This document shows, one piece after another, positions 47,195 through 58,819 of a stretch of 64,000 nt of DNA. The first letter of the stretch is position 1, and every line of letters begins with the position of its first letter. Under the pieces are notes generated by a model, which worked only from the letters and a program-made list of their open reading frames with translations, was not told where the DNA came from and searched no databases. The DNA lies in the NCBI GenBank assembly GCA_024362935.1, contig JANCRA010000125.1:496001-560000 (forward strand), read 5' to 3'. The position numbers and the translations under genes were made by a program. Source of the stretch: Setophaga petechia (Eukaryota; Chordata; Aves; Passeriformes; Parulidae).

Positions 47195-49196
47195 TACTAT
47201 TTTCTATCACTTTGAGAGCTGCTAACACAATCCCAGTGCTGTGTACCAATTAACTTGTCACTGCACTGCAGTAAGTGTTTCTTGTCACCTACATCTAAGC
47301 AAATAGCTTTTTCACTATGTCTCGCAAGGAGAAAACCTTCCTGCTCACTAAACAACTTCCATCGTGTTGTAGATGTTGCACAGAGGGCTTCAGAGTGTTC
47401 TCTAACAAGAAAAAGAAAGTTGTCTAAGACGCCTTCCTTTCAAGTGTTAATGTGAAGGGAAAGGCGAGAGAGTGGGAAAGTACTGTTTTCTAGCACTTTG
47501 CAGGCTGCTAACACAATCGCAGTGCTGTGTAGCAGTTAGCTTTTCAGTGCACTGCAGTAAGTGTTTCTTGTCACCTGCATCTAAGCAAATAGCTTTATCA
47601 CTCTGTCTAGCAAGGAGAAAACCTTCTTGCTCACTAAACATTTCCTATCGTGTTCTAGAAGTTGCACAGAGGTCTGCAGTGTGTTTTGCAGCAAGAAAAA
47701 GAAAGTTGTCTAAGACGCCTTCCTTTCAAGTATTAATGTGAAGGGAAAGGCAAGAGAGTGGGAAAGTACTGTTTTCAAGCACTTTGCAAGCGGCTAACAC
47801 AGTACTAGTGCTGTGTAGCAGTTAGCTGTTCAGTGCACTGCAGTAAGTGTTTCTTGTCACCTACATCTAAGCAAAAAGCTTTTTCACTATGTCTCGCAAG
47901 GAGAAAACCTTCCTGCTCACTAAACAACTTCCATCGTGTTGTAGATGTTGCAGAGAGGGCTGCAGAGTTTTTTGACACAAGAAAAAGAAAGTTGTCTAAG
48001 ATGCCTTCCTTTTAAGTATTAATGTGAAGGGAAAGGCAAGAGAGTGGGAAAGTACTGTTTTCTAGCACTTTGCAAGCTGCTAACACAATCCCAGTGCTGT
48101 GTAGCAATTAGCTTGTCAGTGCACGGCAGTAAGGGTTTCTTGTAACCTGCATCTAAGCAAATAGCTTTTTCACTATGTCTCGCAAGGAGAAAACCTTCCT
48201 GCTCACTAAACATTTCCTATCGTGTTCTAGAAGTTGCACAGAGGGCTGCAGTGTGTTTTGACACAAGAAAAAGAAAGTTGTCTAAGACGCCTTCCTTTCA
48301 AGTATTAATGTGAAGGGAAAGGCAAGAGAGTGGGAAAGTACTGTTTTCTAGCACTTTGCAAGCTGCTAACACAGTACTAGTGCTGTGTAGCAGTTAGCTT
48401 TTCAGTGCAGTGCAGTAAGTGTTTCTTGTCACCTACATCTAAGCAAAAAGCTTTTTCACTATGTCTCGCAAGGAGAAAACCTTCCTGCTCACTAAACAAC
48501 TTCCATCGTGTTGTAGATGTTGCAGAGAGGGCTGCAGAGTTTTTTGACACAAGAAAAAGAAAGTTGTCTAAGATGCCTTCCTTTCAAGTATTAATGTGAA
48601 GGGAAAGGCAAGAGAGTGGGAAAGTACTGTTTTCTAGCACTTTGCAAGCTGCTAACAGAATATCAGTGCTGTGTAGCAGTTAGCTTTTCAGTGCACTGCA
48701 GTAAGTGTTTCTTGTCACCGACATCTAAGCAAATAGCTTTTTCACTATGTCTCGCAAGGAGAAAACCTTCTTGCTCACTAAACATCTCCTATCGTGTTCT
48801 AGAAGTTGCACAGACGGCTGCAGTGTGTTTTGCAAAATATAAAAGAAAGTTGTCTAAGACGCCTTCCTTTTAAGTATTAATGTGAAGGGAAAGGCAAGAG
48901 AGTGGGAAAGTACTGTTTTCTAGCACTTTGCAGGCTGCTAACACAATCCCAGTTCTGTGTAGCAATTAGCTGTTCAGTGCACTGCAGTAAGTGTTTCTTG
49001 TCACCTACATCTAAGCAAATAGCTTTTTCACTATGTCTCGCAAGGAGAAAACCTTCCTGCTCACTAAACAACTTCCATCGTGTTGTAGATGTTGCATAGA
49101 GGGCTGCAGAGTTTTTTGACACAAGAAAAAGAAAGTTGTCTAAGATGCCTTCCTTTCAAGTATTAATGTGAAGGGAAAGGCAAGAGAGTGGGAAAG
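47195..49196. repeat. 2002-bp seven-monomer HOR unit, copy 2 of block 12
   Basis: x1 47195, x2 47481, x3 47767, x4 48053, x5 48339, v4 48625, v5 48911. x2 carries T at 47673. x3 has a private GCAAGCGGCTAAC. x4 reads CTAGAAGTTGCAC where other x4 copies read CTAGAACTTGCAC. v4 has TATAAAAG at 48838-48845. Confidence 0.9.
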
Positions 49197-51198
49197 TACT
49201 ATTTTCTATCACTTTGAGAGCTGCTAACACAATCCCAGTGCTGTGTACCAATTAACTTGTCACTGCACTGCAGTAAGTGTTTCTTGTCACCTACATCTAA
49301 GCAAATAGCTTTTTCACTATGTCTCGCAAGGAGAAAACCTTCCTGCTCACTAAACAACTTCCATCGTGTTGTAGATGTTGCACAGAGGGCTTCAGAGTGT
49401 TCTCTAACAAGAAAAAGAAAGTTGTCTAAGACGCCTTCCTTTCAAGTGTTAATGTGAAGGGAAAGGCGAGAGAGTGGGAAAGTACTGTTTTCTAGCACTT
49501 TGCAGGCTGCTAACACAATCGCAGTGCTGTGTAGCAGTTAGCTTTTCAGTGCACTGCAGTAAGTGTTTCTTGTCACCTGCATCTAAGCAAATAGCTTTAT
49601 CACTCTGTCTAGCAAGGAGAAAACCTTCTTGCTCACTAAACATTTCCTATCGTGTTCTAGAAGTTGCACAGAGGTCTGCAGTGTGTTTTGCAGCAAGAAA
49701 AAGAAAGTTGTCTAAGACGCCTTCCTTTCAAGTATTAATGTGAAGGGAAAGGCAAGAGAGTGGGAAAGTACTGTTTTCAAGCACTTTGCAAGCTGCTAAC
49801 ACAGTACTAGTGCTGTGTAGCAGTTAGCTGTTCAGTGCACTGCAGTAAGTGTTTCTTGTCACCTACATCTAAGCAAAAAGCTTTTTCACTATGTCTCGCA
49901 AGGAGAAAACCTTCCTGCTCACTAAACAACTTCCATCGTGTTGTAGATGTTGCAGAGAGGGCTGCAGAGTTTTTTGACACAAGAAAAAGAAAGTTGTCTA
50001 AGATGCCTTCCTTTTAAGTATTAATGTGAAGGGAAAGGCAAGAGAGTGGGAAAGTACTGTTTTCTAGCACTTTGCAAGCTGCTAACACAATCCCAGTGCT
50101 GTGTAGCAATTAGCTTGTCAGTGCACGGCAGTAAGGGTTTCTTGTAACCTGCATCTAAGCAAATAGCTTTTTCACTATGTCTCGCAAGGAGAAAACCTTC
50201 CTGCTCACTAAACATTTCCTATCGTGTTCTAGAACTTGCACAGAGGGCTGCAGTGTGTTTTGACACAAGAAAAAGAAAGTTGTCTAAGACGCCTTCCTTT
50301 CAAGTATTAATGTGAAGGGAAAGGCAAGAGAGTGGGAAAGTACTGTTTTCTAGCACTTTGCAAGCTGCTAACACAGTACTAGTGCTGTGTAGCAGTTAGC
50401 TTTTCAGTGCACTGCAGTAAGTGTTTCTTGTCACCTACATCTAAGCAAAAAGCTTTTTCACTATGTCTCGCAAGGAGAAAACCTTCCTGCTCACTAAACA
50501 ACTTCCATCGTGTTGTAGATGTTGCAGAGAGGGCTGCAGAGTTTTTTGACACAAGAAAAAGAAAGTTGTCTAAGATGCCTTCCTTTCAAGTATTAATGTG
50601 AAGGGAAAGGCAAGAGAGTGGGAAAGTACTGTTTTCTAGCACTTTGCAAGCTGCTAACACAATATCAGTGCTGTGTAGCAGTTAGCTTTTCAGTGCACTG
50701 CAGTAAGTGTTTCTTGTCACCTACATCTAAGCAAATAGCTTTTTCACTATGTCTCGCAAGGAGAAAACCTTCTTGCTCACTAAACATCTCCTATCGTGTT
50801 CTATAAGTTGCACAGACGGCTGCAGTGTGTTTTGCAAAATGTAAAAGAAAGTTGTCTAAGACGCCTTCCTTTTAAGTATTAATGTGAAGGGAAAGGCAAG
50901 AGAGTGGGAAAGTACTGTTTTCTAGCACTTTGCAGGCTGCTAACACAATCCCAGTTCTGTGTAGCAAATAGCTGTTCAGTGCACTGCAGTAAGTGTTTCT
51001 TGTCACCTACATCTAAGCAAATAGCTTTTTCACTATGTCTCGCAAGGAGAAAACCTTCCTGCTCACTAAACAACTTCCATCGTGTTGTAGATGTTGCATA
51101 GAGGGCTGCAGAGTTTTTTGACACAAGAAAAAGAAAGTTGTCTAAGATGCCTTCCTTTCAAGTATTAATGTGAAGGGAAAGGCAAGAGAGTGGGAAAG
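49197..51198. repeat. 2002-bp seven-monomer HOR unit, copy 3 of block 12
   Basis: x1 49197, x2 49483, x3 49769, x4 50055, x5 50341, v4 50627, v5 50913. x2 carries T at 49675. x5 has CAGTGCACTGCAG where other x5 copies have CAGTGCAGTGCAG. v4 is the AAAATGTAAAAG form with a private GTTCTATAAGTTG that removes the TCTAGA site. v5 has GTAGCAAATAG. Confidence 0.9.
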
Positions 51199-51484
51199 TA
51201 CTGTTTTCTAGCACTTTGCAGGCTGCTAACACAATCCCAGTGCGGTGTACCAATTAACTTGTCACTGCACTGCAGTAAGGGTTTCTTGTCACCTATATCT
51301 AAGCAAAAAGCTTTTTCACTATGTCTCGCAAGGAGAAAACCTTCTTGCTCACTAAACATTTCCTATCTTGTTCTAGAAGTTGCACAGAGGGCTGCAGTGT
51401 GTTTTGACACAAGAAAAAGAAAGTTGTCTAAGACGCCTTCCTTTCAAGTATTAATGTGAAGGGAAAGGCAAGAGAGTGGGAAAG

Positions 51485-53071
51485 TACTGTTTTCTAGCAC
51501 TTTGAAAGCTGCTTACCCAATCCCAGTTTTGTGCCGCTTCGTAGTTCGCCGTTCAGAAGCTGCCGCCGTCTCTTTTTCCCGGAGAAGGAGAAGACGCTTC
51601 TTGGCGCGAAGAATCTGGTGTCGTTACGCCGATCGCGGCGTGGTCCGGAGAACAGCTACGGCCGAGAGACACCCGGAAGCGGCGCTTAAAGGCACAGTGC
51701 TCCGTCTCCTGGTCTTTAGCGTCTCCTGCCGGCTACACCTTAGCAAAAAGCTTTTTCATTATGTCTCGCCAGGAGAAACTGTGTCTGTTCACAAAAAACC
51801 TCCCATCGTGCTCTAGAGGTTGCAGGCAGCTCTGCAGAGTGTTTTGCAACAAGAAAAAGTAACTTGTCCAAAAAAGCCATCAATTCGAATGTTCCTGGAA
51901 AGGGAAAATGCAGGAGAGCGGATAGGTACTGTTTTCTACCAGTTTGCAAGCTGGACACACAATCCCAGTGTTATACTACGATTGACTTTGCAGTGCACTG
52001 TAATAATTGCCTATTGTTACTACATCTAAGCCAATAGCATTTGTATTATATCTCTTCAGGAGAAACTGTACCAGTTCAGAAAACAACTCTCATTTTTTCT
52101 ACAAGTTGCACGGAGGTGTGCAGAGTGTTTTGCAAGAAGCAAAAGAAAGTTGTCCAAAACTGCTGCCATTTGAATAGTAATGCGAATGGAAAAGGCAGGA
52201 GAGTAGAAAGGTGCTGTTTTCTATCTGTTTGTAAGCTGCTTACACAATCCCAGAGTTGTGCAGCAATTAGTTTTTCAGTGCACTGTAGTAGGTGCCTCTT
52301 TTCACCTGCATCTAAGCAAATTGCTTTTTCCCCATGTCTCGCAAGGAGAAACTGAGCCAGTTCAGAAAACATCTCCCATCGAGTTCTAGAGATTGCAGGC
52401 AGGTGTGCAGAGTGTTTTGCAAGAAGCAAAAGAAAGTTGTCTAAAACGCCTTGCATTCAAATAGAAATGTGAATAGAAAAGGCAGGAGAAGGGAGAGGTA
52501 CTGTTTTCTATCAGTTTGCAACCTGCTTACACAATCTGCGTGTTGTGCAGCAATTAGCTTGCAGTGCACTGTAGTAGGTGCCTCTTTTCACCTATATCTA
52601 AGCAAATTGCTTTTTCCCCATGTCTTGCAAAGAGAAACTGAGCCAGTTCAGAAAATATCTCCCATCGACTTCTAGAGATTGCAGGCAGGTGTGCAGAGTG
52701 TTTTGCAAGAAGCCAAAGAAAGTTGTCTAAAATTCTTTCCATTCGAATAGTAATGTGCATGGAAAAGGCAGGAAGAGTGGAAAGGTACTGTTTTCTATCA
52801 CTTTGCAAGCTGGGCACACAATCCCAGTGTTGTGCATCTATTAGCTTTGCAGTGCACTGCAGTAACTGCCTGTGGTAACCTATATCTAAGCAAAAAGCTT
52901 TTTCACGATCTCTCACTAGGAGAAAATGTTCCTGCTCATTAAACAACTTCCATCGTGCTGTACAGGTTGCACAGAGGGGTGCAGAATGTTTTGCAGCAAG
53001 AAAAAGAAAGTTGTCTAAGACGCCTTCCTTTCAAGTATTAATGCGAAGGGAAAGGCAAGAGAGTGGGAAAG
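51485..53071. repeat. HOR core 13 (A-B-C-D-E, 1587 bp), Y haplotype
   Basis: A 51485-51926, B 51927-52211, C 52212-52498, D 52499-52785, E 52786-53071; CpG-dense segment 51533-51736. A carries GTCGTTACG and GTGGTCCGG like the X cores 1 and 4, but GAGACACCCGG like the other Y cores, so its A looks mosaic. E has GAGGGGTGCAGAATG. Confidence 0.95.
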
Positions 53072-54501
53072 TACTGTTTTCTAGCACTTTGCAAGCTGCT
53101 AACACAATCGCAGTGCTGTGTAGCAGTTAGCTTTTCAGTGCACGGCAGTAAGAGTTTCTTGTCACCTACATCTAAGCAAATAGCTTTTTCACTATGTCTC
53201 GCAAGGAGAAAACCTTCTTGCTCACTAAACATCTCCTATCGTGTTCTAGAAGTTGCACAGGCGGCTGCAGTGTGTTTTGCAAAATGTAAAAGAAAGTTGT
53301 CTAAGACGCCTTCCTTTTAAGTATTAATGTGAAGGGAAAGGCAAGAGAGTGGGAAAGTACTGTTTTCTAGCACTTTGCAGGCTGCTAACACAATCACAGT
53401 TCTGTGTAGCAATTAGCTGTTCAGTGCACTGCAGTAAGTGTTTCTTGTCACCTACATCTAAGCAAATAGCTTTTTCACTATGTCTCGCAAGGAGAAAACC
53501 TTCCTGCTCACTAAACAACTTCCATCGTGTTGTAGATGTTGCATTGAGGGCTGCAGAGTTTTTTGACACAAGAAAAAGTAAGTTGTCTAAGATGCCTTCC
53601 TTTCAAGTATTAATGTGAAGGGAAAGGCAAGAGAGTGGGAAAGTACTGTTTTCTAGCACTTTGCAGGCTGCTAACACAATCCCAGTGCGGTGTACCAATT
53701 AACTTGTCACTGCACTGCAGTAAGGGTTTATTGTCACCTACATCTAAGCAAATAGCTTTTTCACTATGTCTCGCAAGGAGAAAACCTTCTTGCTCACTAA
53801 ACATCTCCTATCGTGTTCTAGAAGTTGCACAGGCGGCTGCAGTGTGTTTTGCAAAATGTAAAAGAAAGTTGTCTAAGACGCCTTCCTTTTAAGTATTAAT
53901 GTGAAGGGAAAGGCAAGAGAGTGGGAAAGTACTGTTTTCTAGCACTTTGCAGGCTGCTAACACAATCACAGTTCTGTGTAGCAATTAGCTGTTCAGTGCA
54001 CTGCAGTAAGTGTTTCTTGTCACCTACATCTAAGCAAATAGCTTTTTCACTATGTCTCGCAAGGAGAAAACCTTCCTGCTCACTAAACAACTTCCATCGT
54101 GTTGTAGATGTTGCATTGAGGGCTGCAGAGTTTTTTGACACAAGAAAAAGTAAGTTGTCTAAGATGCCTTCCTTTCAAGTATTAATGTGAAGGGAAAGGC
54201 AAGAGAGTGGGAAAGTACTGTTTTCTAGCACTTTGCAGGCTGCTAACACAATCCCAGTGCGGTGTACCAATTAACTTGTCACTGCACTGCAGTAAGGGTT
54301 TATTGTCACCTATATCTAAGCAAAAAGCTTTTTCACTATGTCTCGCAAGGAGAAAACCTTCTTGCTCACTAAACATTTCCTATCTTGTTCTAGAAGTTGC
54401 ACAGAGGGCTGCAGTGTGTTTTGACACAAGAAAAAGAAAGTTGTCTAAGACGCCTTCCTTTCAAGTATTAATGTGAAGGGAAAGGCAAGAGAGTGGGAAA
54501 G
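53072..54501. repeat. Variable block 13: v1-v5-(v6/v1 chimera)-v5-v6
   Basis: Monomers start at 53072, 53358, 53644, 53930 and 54216. The third starts as v6 (GTGCGGTGTACCAATTAAC, GGGTTTATTG) and ends as v1 (CTATCGTGTTCTAGAAG, GGCGGCTGCAG, AAAATGTAAAAG), so v5 plus a v6-start appears twice, 572 bp apart. It looks like unequal exchange between v6 and v1. The first v1 has GTGCACGGCAGTAAGAG. Confidence 0.92.
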
Positions 54502-56088
54502 TACTGTTTTCTAGCACTTTGAAAGCTGCTTACCCAATCCCAGTTTTGTGCCGCTTCGTAGTTCGCCGTTCAGAAGCTGCCGCCGTCTCTTTTTCCCGGA
54601 GAAGGAGAAGACGCTTCTTGGCGCGAAGAATCTGGTGTCCTTACGCCGATCGCGGCGTGCTCCGGAGAACAGCTACGGCCGAGAGACAGCCGGAAGCGGC
54701 GCTTAAAGGCACAGTGCTCCGTCTCCTGGTCTTTAGCGTCTCCTGCCGGCTACACCTTAGCAAAAAGCTTTTTCATTATGTCTCGCCAGGAGAAACTGTG
54801 TCTGTTCACAAAAAACCTCCCATCGTGCTCTAGAGGTTGCAGGCAGCTCTGCAGAGTGTTTTGCAACAAGAAAAAGTAACTTGTCCAAAAAAGCCATCAA
54901 TTCGAATGTTCCTGGAAAGGGAAAATGCAGGAGAGCGGATAGGTACTGTTTTCTACCAGTTTGCAAGCTGGACACACAATCCCAGTGTTATACTACGATT
55001 GACTTTGCAGTGCACTGTAATAATTGCCTATTGTTACTACTTCTAAGCCAATAGCGTTTGCATTATATCTCTTCAGGAGAAACTGTACCAGTTCAGAAAA
55101 CAACTCTCATTTTTTCTACAAGTTGCACGGAGGTGTGCAGAGTGTTTTGCAAGAAGCAAAAGAAAGTTGTCCAAAACTGCTGCCATTCGAATAGTAATGC
55201 GAATGGAAAAGGCAGGAGAGTGGAAAGGTGCTGTTTTCTATCTGTTTGTAAGCTGCTTACACAATCCCAGAGTTGTGCAGCAATTAGTTTTTCAGTGCAC
55301 TGTAGTAGGTGCCTCTTTTCACCTGCATCTAAGCAAATTGCTTTTTCCCCATGTCTCGCAAGGAGAAACTGAGCCAGTTCAGAAAACATCTCCCATCGAG
55401 TTCTAGAGATTGCAGGCAGGTGTGCAGAGTGTTTTGCAAGAAGCAAAAGAAAGTTGTCTAAAACGCCTTGCATTCAAATAGAAATGTGAATAGAAAAGGC
55501 AGGAGAAGGGAGAGGTACTGTTTTCTGTCAGTTTGCAACCTGCTTACACAATCTGCGTGTTGTGCAGCAATTAGCTTGCAGTGCACTGTAGTAGGTGCCT
55601 CTTTTCACCTATATCTAAGCAAATTGCTTTTTCCCCATGTCTTGCAAAGAGAAACTGAGCCAGTTCAGAAAATATCTCCCATCGACTTCTAGAGATTGCA
55701 GGCAGGTGTGCAGAGTGTTTTGCAAGAAGCCAAAGAAAGTTGTCTAAAATTCTTTCCATTCGAATAGTAATGTGCATGGAAAAGGCAGGAAGAGTGGAAA
55801 GGTACTGTTTTCTATCACTTTGCAAGCTGGGCACACAATCCCAGTGTTGTGCATCTATTAACTTTGCAGTGCACTGCAGTAACTGCCTGTGGTAACCTAT
55901 ATCTAAGCAAAAAGCTTTTTCACGATCTCTCACTAGGAGAAAATGTTCCTGCTCATTAAACAACTTCCATCGTGCTGTACAGGTTGCACAGAGGGGTGCA
56001 GAATGTTTTGCAGCAAGAAAAAGAAAGTTGTCTAAGACGCCTTCCTTTCAAGTATTAATGCGAAGGGAAAGGCAAGAGAGTGGGAAAG
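54502..56088. repeat. HOR core 14 (A-B-C-D-E, 1587 bp), X haplotype
   Basis: A 54502-54943, B 54944-55228, C 55229-55515, D 55516-55802, E 55803-56088; CpG-dense segment 54550-54753. It is the one X core preceded by the AATCCCAG/AAGTATTAATG subtype of v6, which otherwise precedes Y cores. D has a private TTTTCTGTCAG near its start, and B has a private CTACTTCTAAGCC. Confidence 0.95.
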
Positions 56089-57232
56089 TACTGTTTTCTA
56101 GCACTTTGCAAGCTGCTAACACAATCGCAGTGCTGTGTAGCAGTTAGCTTTTCAGTGCACTGCAGTAAGAGTTTCTTGTCACCTACATCTAAGCAAATAG
56201 CTTTTTCACTATGTCTCGCAAGGAGAAAACCTTCTTGCTCACTAAACATCTCCTATCGTGTTCTAGAAGTTGCACAGGCGGCTGCAGTGTGTTTTGCAAA
56301 ATGTAAAAGAAAGTTGTCTAAGACGCCTTCCTTTTAAGTATTAATGTGAAGGGAAAGGCAAGAGAGTGGGAAAGTACTGTTTTCTAGCACTTTGCAGGCT
56401 GCTCACACAATCCCAGTTCTGTGTAGCAGTTAGCTTTTCAGTGCACTGCAGTAAGTGTTTCTTGTCACCTGCATCTAAGAAAATAGCTGTATCACTCTGT
56501 CTAGCAAGGAGAAAACCTTCTTGCTCACTAAACATCTCCTATCGTGTTCTAGAAGTTGAACAGAGGGCTGCAGTGTGTTCTGTAACAAGAAAAAGAAAGT
56601 TGTCTAAGACGCCTTCCTTTCAAGTATTAATGTGAAGGGAAAGGCAAGAGAGTGGGAAAGTACTGTTTTCTAGCACTTTGCAGGCTGCTAACACAATCAC
56701 AGTTCTGTGTAGCAATTAGCTGTTCAGTGCACTGCAGTAAGTGTTTCTTGTCACCTACATCTAAGCAAATAGCTTTTTCACTATGTCTCGCAAGGAGAAA
56801 ACCTTCCTGCTCACTAAACAACTTCCATCGTGTTGTAGATGTTGCATAGAGGGCTGCAGAGTTTTTTGACACAAGAAAAAGTAAGTTGTCTAAGATGCCT
56901 TCCTTTCAAGTATTAATGTGAAGGGAAAGGCAAGAGAGTGGGAAAGTACTGTTTTCTAGCACTTTGCAGGCTGCTAACACAATCGCAGTGCGGTGTACCA
57001 ATTAACTTGTCACTGCACTGCAGTAAGGGTTTCTTGTCACCTATATCTAAGCAAAATGCTTTTTCACTATGTCTCGCAAGGAGAAAACCTTCTTGCTCAC
57101 TAAACATTTCCTATCTTGTTCTAGAAGTTGCACAGAGGGCTGCAGTGTGTTTTGACACAAGAAAAAGAAAGTTGTCTAAGACGCCTTCCTTTCAAGTGTT
57201 AATGTGAAGGGAAAGGCAAGAGAGTGGGAAAG
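56089..57232. repeat. Variable block 14: v1-v2-v5-v6
   Basis: Monomers start at 56089, 56375, 56661 and 56947. v3 and v4 are missing with register kept. v2 (56480 A) and v6 (GCAAAATGCTTTTTC) carry the lineage marks of blocks 8, 9 and 11. Confidence 0.92.
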
Positions 57233-58819
57233 TACTGTTTTCTAGCACTTTGAAAGCTGCTTACCCAATCCCAGTTTTGTGCCGCTTCGTAGTTCGCCGT
57301 TCAGAAGCTGCCGCCGTCTCTTTTTCCCGGAGAAGGAGAAGACGCTTCTTGGCGCGAAGAATCTGGTGTCCTTACGCCGATCGCGGCGTGCTCCGGAGAA
57401 CAGCTACGGCCGAGAGACAGCCGGAAGCGGCGCTTAAAGGCACAGTGCTCCGTCTCCTGGTCTTTAGCGTCTCCTGCCGGCTACACCTTAGCAAAAAGCT
57501 TTTTCATTATGTCTCGCCAGGAGAAACTGTGTCTGTTCACAAAAAACCTCCCATCGTGCTCTAGAGGTTGCAGGCAGCTCTGCAGAGTGTTTTGCAACAA
57601 GAAAAAGTAACTTGTCCAAAAAAGCCATCAATTCGAATGTTCCTGGAAAGGGAAAATGCAGGAGAGCGGATAGGTACTGTTTTCTACCAGTTTGCAAGCT
57701 GGACACACAATCCCAGTGTTATACTACGATTGACTTTGCAGTGCACTGTAATAATTGCCTATTGTTACTACATCTAAGCCAATAGCGTTTGCATTATATC
57801 TCTTCAGGAGAAACTGTACCAGTTCAGAAAACAACTCTCATTTTTTCTACAAGTTGCACGGAGGTGTGCAGAGTGTTTTGCAAGAAGCAAAAGAAAGTTG
57901 TCCAAAACTGCTGCCATTCGAATAGTAATGCGAATGGAAAAGGCAGGAGAGTGGAAAGGTGCTGTTTTCTATCTGTTTGTAAGCTGCTTACACAATCCCA
58001 GAGTTGTGCAGCAATTAGTTTTTCAGTGCACTGTAGTAGGTGCCTCTTTTCACCTGCATCTAAGCAAATTGCTTTTTCCCCATGTCTCGCAAGGAGAAAC
58101 TGAGCCAGTTCAGAAAACATCTCCCATCGAGTTCTAGAGATTGCAGGCAGGTGTGCAGAGTGTTTTGCAAGAAGCAAAAGAAAGTTGTCTAAAACGCCTT
58201 GCATTCAAATAGAAATGTGAATAGAAAAGGCAGGAGAAGGGAGAGGTACTGTTTTCTATCAGTTTGCAACCTGCTTACACAATCTGCGTGTTGTGCAGCA
58301 ATTAGCTTGCAGTGCACTGTAGTAGGTGCCTCTTTTCACCTATATCTAAGCAAATTGCTTTTTCCCCATGTCTTGCAAAGAGAAACTGAGCCAGTTCAGA
58401 AAATATCTCCCATCGACTTCTAGAGATTGCAGGCAGGTGTGCAGAGTGTTTTGCAAGAAGCCAAAGAAAGTTGTCTAAAATTCTTTCCATTCGAATAGTA
58501 ATGTGCATGGAAAAGGCAGGAAGAGTGGAAAGGTACTGTTTTCTATCTCTTTGCAAGCTGGGCACACAATCCCAGTGTTGTGCATCTATTAGCTTTGCAG
58601 TGCACTGCAGTAACTGCCTGTGGTAACCTATATCTAAGCAAAAAGCTTTTTCACTATGTCTCGCAAGGAGAAAACCTTCTTGCTCACTAAACATTTCCTA
58701 TCTTGTTCTAGAAGTTGCACAGAGGGCTGCAGTGTGTTTTGCAGCAAGAAAAAGAAAGTTGTCTAAGACGCCTTCCTTTCAAGTGTTAATGTGAAGGGAA
58801 AGGCAAGAGAGTGGGAAAG
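57233..58819. repeat. HOR core 15 (1587 bp), X haplotype, followed by no variable monomers; E is an E/v6 chimera
   Basis: A 57233-57674, B 57675-57959, C 57960-58246, D 58247-58533, chimeric E 58534-58819; CpG-dense segment 57281-57484. The last subunit starts as E (GGGCACACAATCCC, GCAGTAACTGCC) and after GCAAAAAGCTTTTTCAC continues as v6 (TATGTCTCGCAAGG, CTATCTTGTTCTAGAAG). It reads TTTTGCAGCAAG as in E, and then AAGTGTTAATG as in v6. The next core follows directly, giving the shortest HOR in the window. Confidence 0.93.

Larger units (their letters stand above)
43763..51484. repeat. Variable block 12: 27 monomers (6 + three 7-mers)
   Basis: v1h 43763, v2 44049, v3 44335, v4 44621, v5 44907, three 2002-bp seven-monomer units from 45193, 47195 and 49197, and v6 at 51199. 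The length is exactly 27 x 286 bp. All three x2 copies share a block-private GAGGTCTGCAG, evidence that the units multiplied inside this block. It is the longest variable block in the window. Confidence 0.93.
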
